Below are positions 32,407 through 34,544 of a stretch of DNA of 34,544 bases, piece by piece. Every line of letters begins with the position of its first letter. Within the stretch, counting starts at the first letter, position 1. The stretch is from RGIG1959 sp051877215. Lineage in GTDB: Bacteria > Bacillota > Clostridia > Oscillospirales > Acutalibacteraceae. The position numbers and the translations under genes are program-made. Under the pieces are notes generated by a model. The model saw only the letters and a list, made by a program, of their open reading frames with translations, made no database searches and was not told where the DNA came from. Where the stretch lies: assembly GCA_051877215.1 (NCBI GenBank), contig JBJEIR010000158.1, positions 1 to 34,544 of the forward strand, given 5' to 3'.

Positions 32407-33636
32407 ATGAAACTGTTTTTTCGAGTTTTGAGCGTTGTTTTGATACCGATTTGCGCCGGCGTGTTTGTTTGTGTCATTGCCGCGCAGGGATATTTGCCGT
32501 CGTCGTTTTATGTAAAGGAGGGAGAGACGCTGAAGCTGCCGGTATCGGTGCTGGATGCGACTGTGGAAAATGCACAGGCCGCCGAAACCGCCGCGATTTC
32601 GGCAGGAAGCGGGTATGATGCACAGGTGCGTCTGTTTGGAATATTTCCCGTCAAAACGGTGGAGGTAACCGTGCAAAAGGAACGCGAGGTCGCGGTGTGC
32701 GGGATGCCGTTCGGCATTAAAATGTTTACGCAGGGTGTATTGGTCGTGGGCCTTGCCGATGTGGACGCCCGTACCGGAGCGCAAAGCCCCGCCAGAAACA
32801 GCGGCATCCGTGTGGGCGACACGATTTTGTCGATTGACGGAGAAGAGGTGCATTCGACAGAACAGGTCGCTTCTTTGATAGAGGAGAGTGCCTCGCGTCC
32901 GCTGACCCTGCGGGTGCAGCGCCAGCAGGTGGAATTTGATGTACAGCTCACGCCGCTTGCTTCCGTTTCGGAAAAATGCCTGAAGGCCGGCATGTGGATT
33001 CGGGACAGCTCGGCGGGGATCGGCACAGTGACCTTTTACGATATGAAAAGCGGGGTTTTTGCAGGACTGGGACACCCGGTCAGTGATGTGGATACGGGCG
33101 AAACCATGCCTATTTCCACGGGCGAGATTGTGCCGGCCACCATTTTCGGGGTCGTCAAAGGAGAGGTCGGCTCGCCGGGAGAACTGAAGGGCGGCTTTAC
33201 AGAGGGCTCGTGGGGCGTGCTCACTGTCAACGGTGAAACGGGGCTTTACGGCGTGCTGACCGAGCAGCCGGATGCGTATGCGACCCTTCCGGTGGCATAC
33301 AAGCAGGAGATCGTCGAGGGAGAGGCGGAGCTGATCACCACGATCAACGGCAATCAACCGCTTTCTTACCGCATTGAGATTGAACAGGTGAATTATCAGG
33401 ACGGGGCGCCGACGCGCAATATGATCATCCGCATTACGGATGAAACGCTGCTTTCTGTCACGGGCGGCATCGTACAGGGCATGAGCGGCTCGCCCATCGT
33501 TCAAAACGGAAAGCTGGTCGGCGCGGTGACCCATGTGCTTGTGGGGGATCCGACCGGCGGGTATGCGATTTTTGCCGAAAATATGCTTCAAACGGCGAAT
33601 GCCGTTCCGACTTCCCGTCAAAATACGGCGGCGTAA
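32407..33636 (+). CDS. spoIVB: SpoIVB intramembrane-signalling serine peptidase
   Basis: SpoIVB is made in the forespore and cleaves SpoIVFA to trigger pro-sigma-K processing in the mother cell during sporulation. The 409-residue protein has an N-terminal membrane anchor/signal (about 5-28) and a PDZ domain (about 110-180; GVLVVGLADV and SGIRVGDTILSIDGEEVHS). The S55 peptidase domain has the catalytic His in GLGHPVSDVDTG and Ser in VQGMSGSPIVQNGKLVGAVTH. Asp residues fit the triad. Length is near that of B. subtilis SpoIVB (about 425). SD AAGGAGG precedes the ATG. It sits immediately before spo0A, a gene order conserved in many endospore formers. Confidence 0.94.
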   Translation: MKLFFRVLSVVLIPICAGVFVCVIAAQGYLPSSFYVKEGETLKLPVSVLDATVENAQAAETAAISAGSGYDAQVRLFGIFPVKTVEVTVQKEREVAVCGMPFGIKMFTQGVLVVGLADVDARTGAQSPARNSGIRVGDTILSIDGEEVHSTEQVASLIEESASRPLTLRVQRQQVEFDVQLTPLASVSEKCLKAGMWIRDSSAGIGTVTFYDMKSGVFAGLGHPVSDVDTGETMPISTGEIVPATIFGVVKGEVGSPGELKGGFTEGSWGVLTVNGETGLYGVLTEQPDAYATLPVAYKQEIVEGEAELITTINGNQPLSYRIEIEQVNYQDGAPTRNMIIRITDETLLSVTGGIVQGMSGSPIVQNGKLVGAVTHVLVGDPTGGYAIFAENMLQTANAVPTSRQNTAA

Positions 33637-33709
33637 TCCGCAAAAATCGCTGAAATTGGTTAACTTTAAAAAAATTTCCATTTATTGGCAAAAAATTTCT
33701 TCCAACCTA

Positions 33710-33738
33710 TTGCAAATATTACCAATTTATGGTAATAT
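33710..33738 (+). promoter_or_regulatory. Candidate spo0A promoter
   Basis: TTGCAA (33710-33715), 17 bases, TAATAT (33733-33738), about 58 bases before the spo0A start. It lies inside a large palindrome (33713-33741). Confidence 0.6.
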
Positions 33739-33751
33739 TTGATTGTCGCAA
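33713..33751 (+). repeat. 12-bp inverted repeat over the spo0A promoter, with an adjacent 0A-like box
   Basis: CAAATATTACCA (33713-33724) and TGGTAATATTTG (33730-33741) form a perfect inverted repeat with 5-base centre ATTTA. It reaches from the -35 into the -10. TTGTCGCAA (33743-33751) directly after it differs by one base from the Spo0A box core TTGTCGAAA. No U-run follows, so an operator is likelier than a terminator. Confidence 0.7.
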
Positions 33752-33795
33752 AAAACAGTTCATTTCAAGCAATAGAGTGGGAGGTAAACAACAAA

Positions 33796-34422
33796 ATGGA
33801 GAAAGTAATCAAGGTTCTGTTGGCGGACAACAGCGAACAATTCGGAAAGCCGTTTGCACAGGCGATGCACAATCACGGGCTTGAGGTGCGCACGGTGCCG
33901 AAGGATGGGCGGCAGCTTCTCGAGACCGTTGTCAGAGATCAACCGGATGTGGTCATCATGGATTTCTTCTTGCCCCGCTTGGATGCCATCGGGGTCATGA
34001 AGGGCGTTGAAGGACGCCGTATGAGTCACAAGCCGCATTTTGTCGTGATGTCCGGCTTTGACAACGCGGCTCTCGAGAGCGAGGCGATGCTGGCCGGTGC
34101 GGATTATTATTTCCTCAAACCGGTCGATGCGGATCAGATGAGCGAGCGGGTACGCACCCTTTGCAGCAAAAGCCGCGTCGAAGCGCTGCCGCGGATCGAC
34201 CGCATGACACAAAGCGGCAACAAAAACAGCACGCTGGAGATCCGTGTCACGGACATTATCCACCAAATCGGGGTGCCCGCGCACATTAAGGGCTATCAGT
34301 ATTTGCGCGATGCCATTCTGATGGCGATTGAGGATGAGGATATTATCAACGCGGTGACAAAGCGCCTGTATCCGGCGGTCGCCAAAAAGCATGCGACCAC
34401 TTCCTCCCGCGTGGAGCGCGCT
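33796..34422 (+). CDS. spo0A: Spo0A sporulation response regulator, truncated by a junction
   Basis: Spo0A is the master regulator of sporulation entry. The receiver domain shows LLADNSEQF (D11; the second acid of the usual DD pair is Asn), the phosphoacceptor Asp near 56 in VVIMDFFLP, Ser86 in VVMSGF, and Lys108 in YFLKPVD. The C-terminal DNA-binding domain begins with TDIIHQIGVPAHIKGYQYLR and runs to ATTSSRVERA. The expected continuation, about 55-60 residues (RHAIEVAW... in homologues), is missing. At 34423 the frame reads DP then stop (34429-34431). No reading frame downstream resumes Spo0A, so this is not a frameshift. SD GGGAGG precedes the ATG at 33796. Confidence 0.9.
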
Positions 34423-34544
34423 GATCCATAGGCCGCCAGGGTGCGGCGAATCTGGTCGATGTCTTCGTCCTTGCGGCGTGCCGCGGCGGTCCGGGCGACC
34501 ATTTCCTCGACCAGCCCGCGCAGGTCGAAGAGCTGCTCGAACTC
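34423..34544 (-). pseudogene. GC-rich fragment of a GntR-family FCD-domain regulator (foreign)
   Basis: The last 122 bases are 67% GC (82 of 122). Read on the minus strand from the window edge they are open and encode EFEQLFDLRGLVEEMVARTA followed by a segment with RRKDEDIDQIRRTLAAYG. This matches the start of the FCD ligand-binding domain of GntR regulators (LxELRxxLExxAARLAA...). Codon use is proteobacterial or actinobacterial in style, unlike the rest of the window. It joins the Spo0A frame at a GATC. It is partial at both ends and probably not part of this genome. Confidence 0.65.

Noticed and set aside
34423..34544. Simple frameshift in spo0A
   Set aside because: No plus-strand frame after 34423 resumes the Spo0A C terminus, and the other strand encodes a different family at higher GC.

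Overview
The window reads as a chromosomal segment of an anaerobic, endospore-forming Clostridia member, most likely near the Oscillospirales or Ruminococcaceae. Clues are SpoIVB next to Spo0A, a T-box leader, many TTGACA-17-TATAAT-type promoters with purine-rich Shine-Dalgarno sites, a dockerin protein and moderately high GC. No phage, insertion sequence, CRISPR array, tRNA or rRNA was seen. The assignment is by inference from gene content only.

Layout. 1-4.3 kb (+): mutY, a fabG-like reductase, a secreted WG-repeat/dockerin protein and a VanY-type carboxypeptidase. 4.4-9.1 kb (+): ilvB, ilvN, leuC, leuD and a cyclase-family hydrolase, part of branched-chain amino acid synthesis. 9.2-9.7 kb (+): a small zinc-ribbon membrane protein. 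9.8-14.6 kb (-): nrdR, a sugar-isomerase-like TIM-barrel gene and a three-gene ABC importer headed by a complete T-box whose specifier appears to be UGG (Trp), pointing to a TrpXYZ-type tryptophan importer. 14.7-23.6 kb (+): typA, comEC, queH, a PLP aminotransferase, secD and secF.

23.8-28.6 kb is an accessory stretch of small stress or redox modules: an autoregulated tetR plus flavodoxin-like oxidoreductase (-); a translationally coupled operon of a mini Fe-S protein, a zinc-type macrodomain ADP-ribosyl hydrolase and a class M sirtuin (-); and an NmrA-like oxidoreductase (-) divergent from an hxlR regulator (+). 28.8-32.2 kb (-): a SLOG protein, a ParB-like/zinc-ribbon protein and a CtpE-like P-type ATPase. 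32.4-34.4 kb (+): spoIVB and spo0A.

The last ~122 bases are not native. At 34423 the Spo0A reading frame leaves its family consensus in the DNA-binding domain. What follows is a 67% GC fragment encoding, on the other strand, the FCD domain of a GntR-family regulator. The junction lies at a GATC and is best explained as a chimera.

The most interesting items are the sirtuin/macrodomain/Fe-S operon without its usual lipoyl-carrier partners, the Trp T-box importer operon, and several regulatory sites: a palindrome spanning the spo0A promoter, paired operators at tetR and at the hxlR locus, and a secDF promoter embedded in the upstream gene's terminator.
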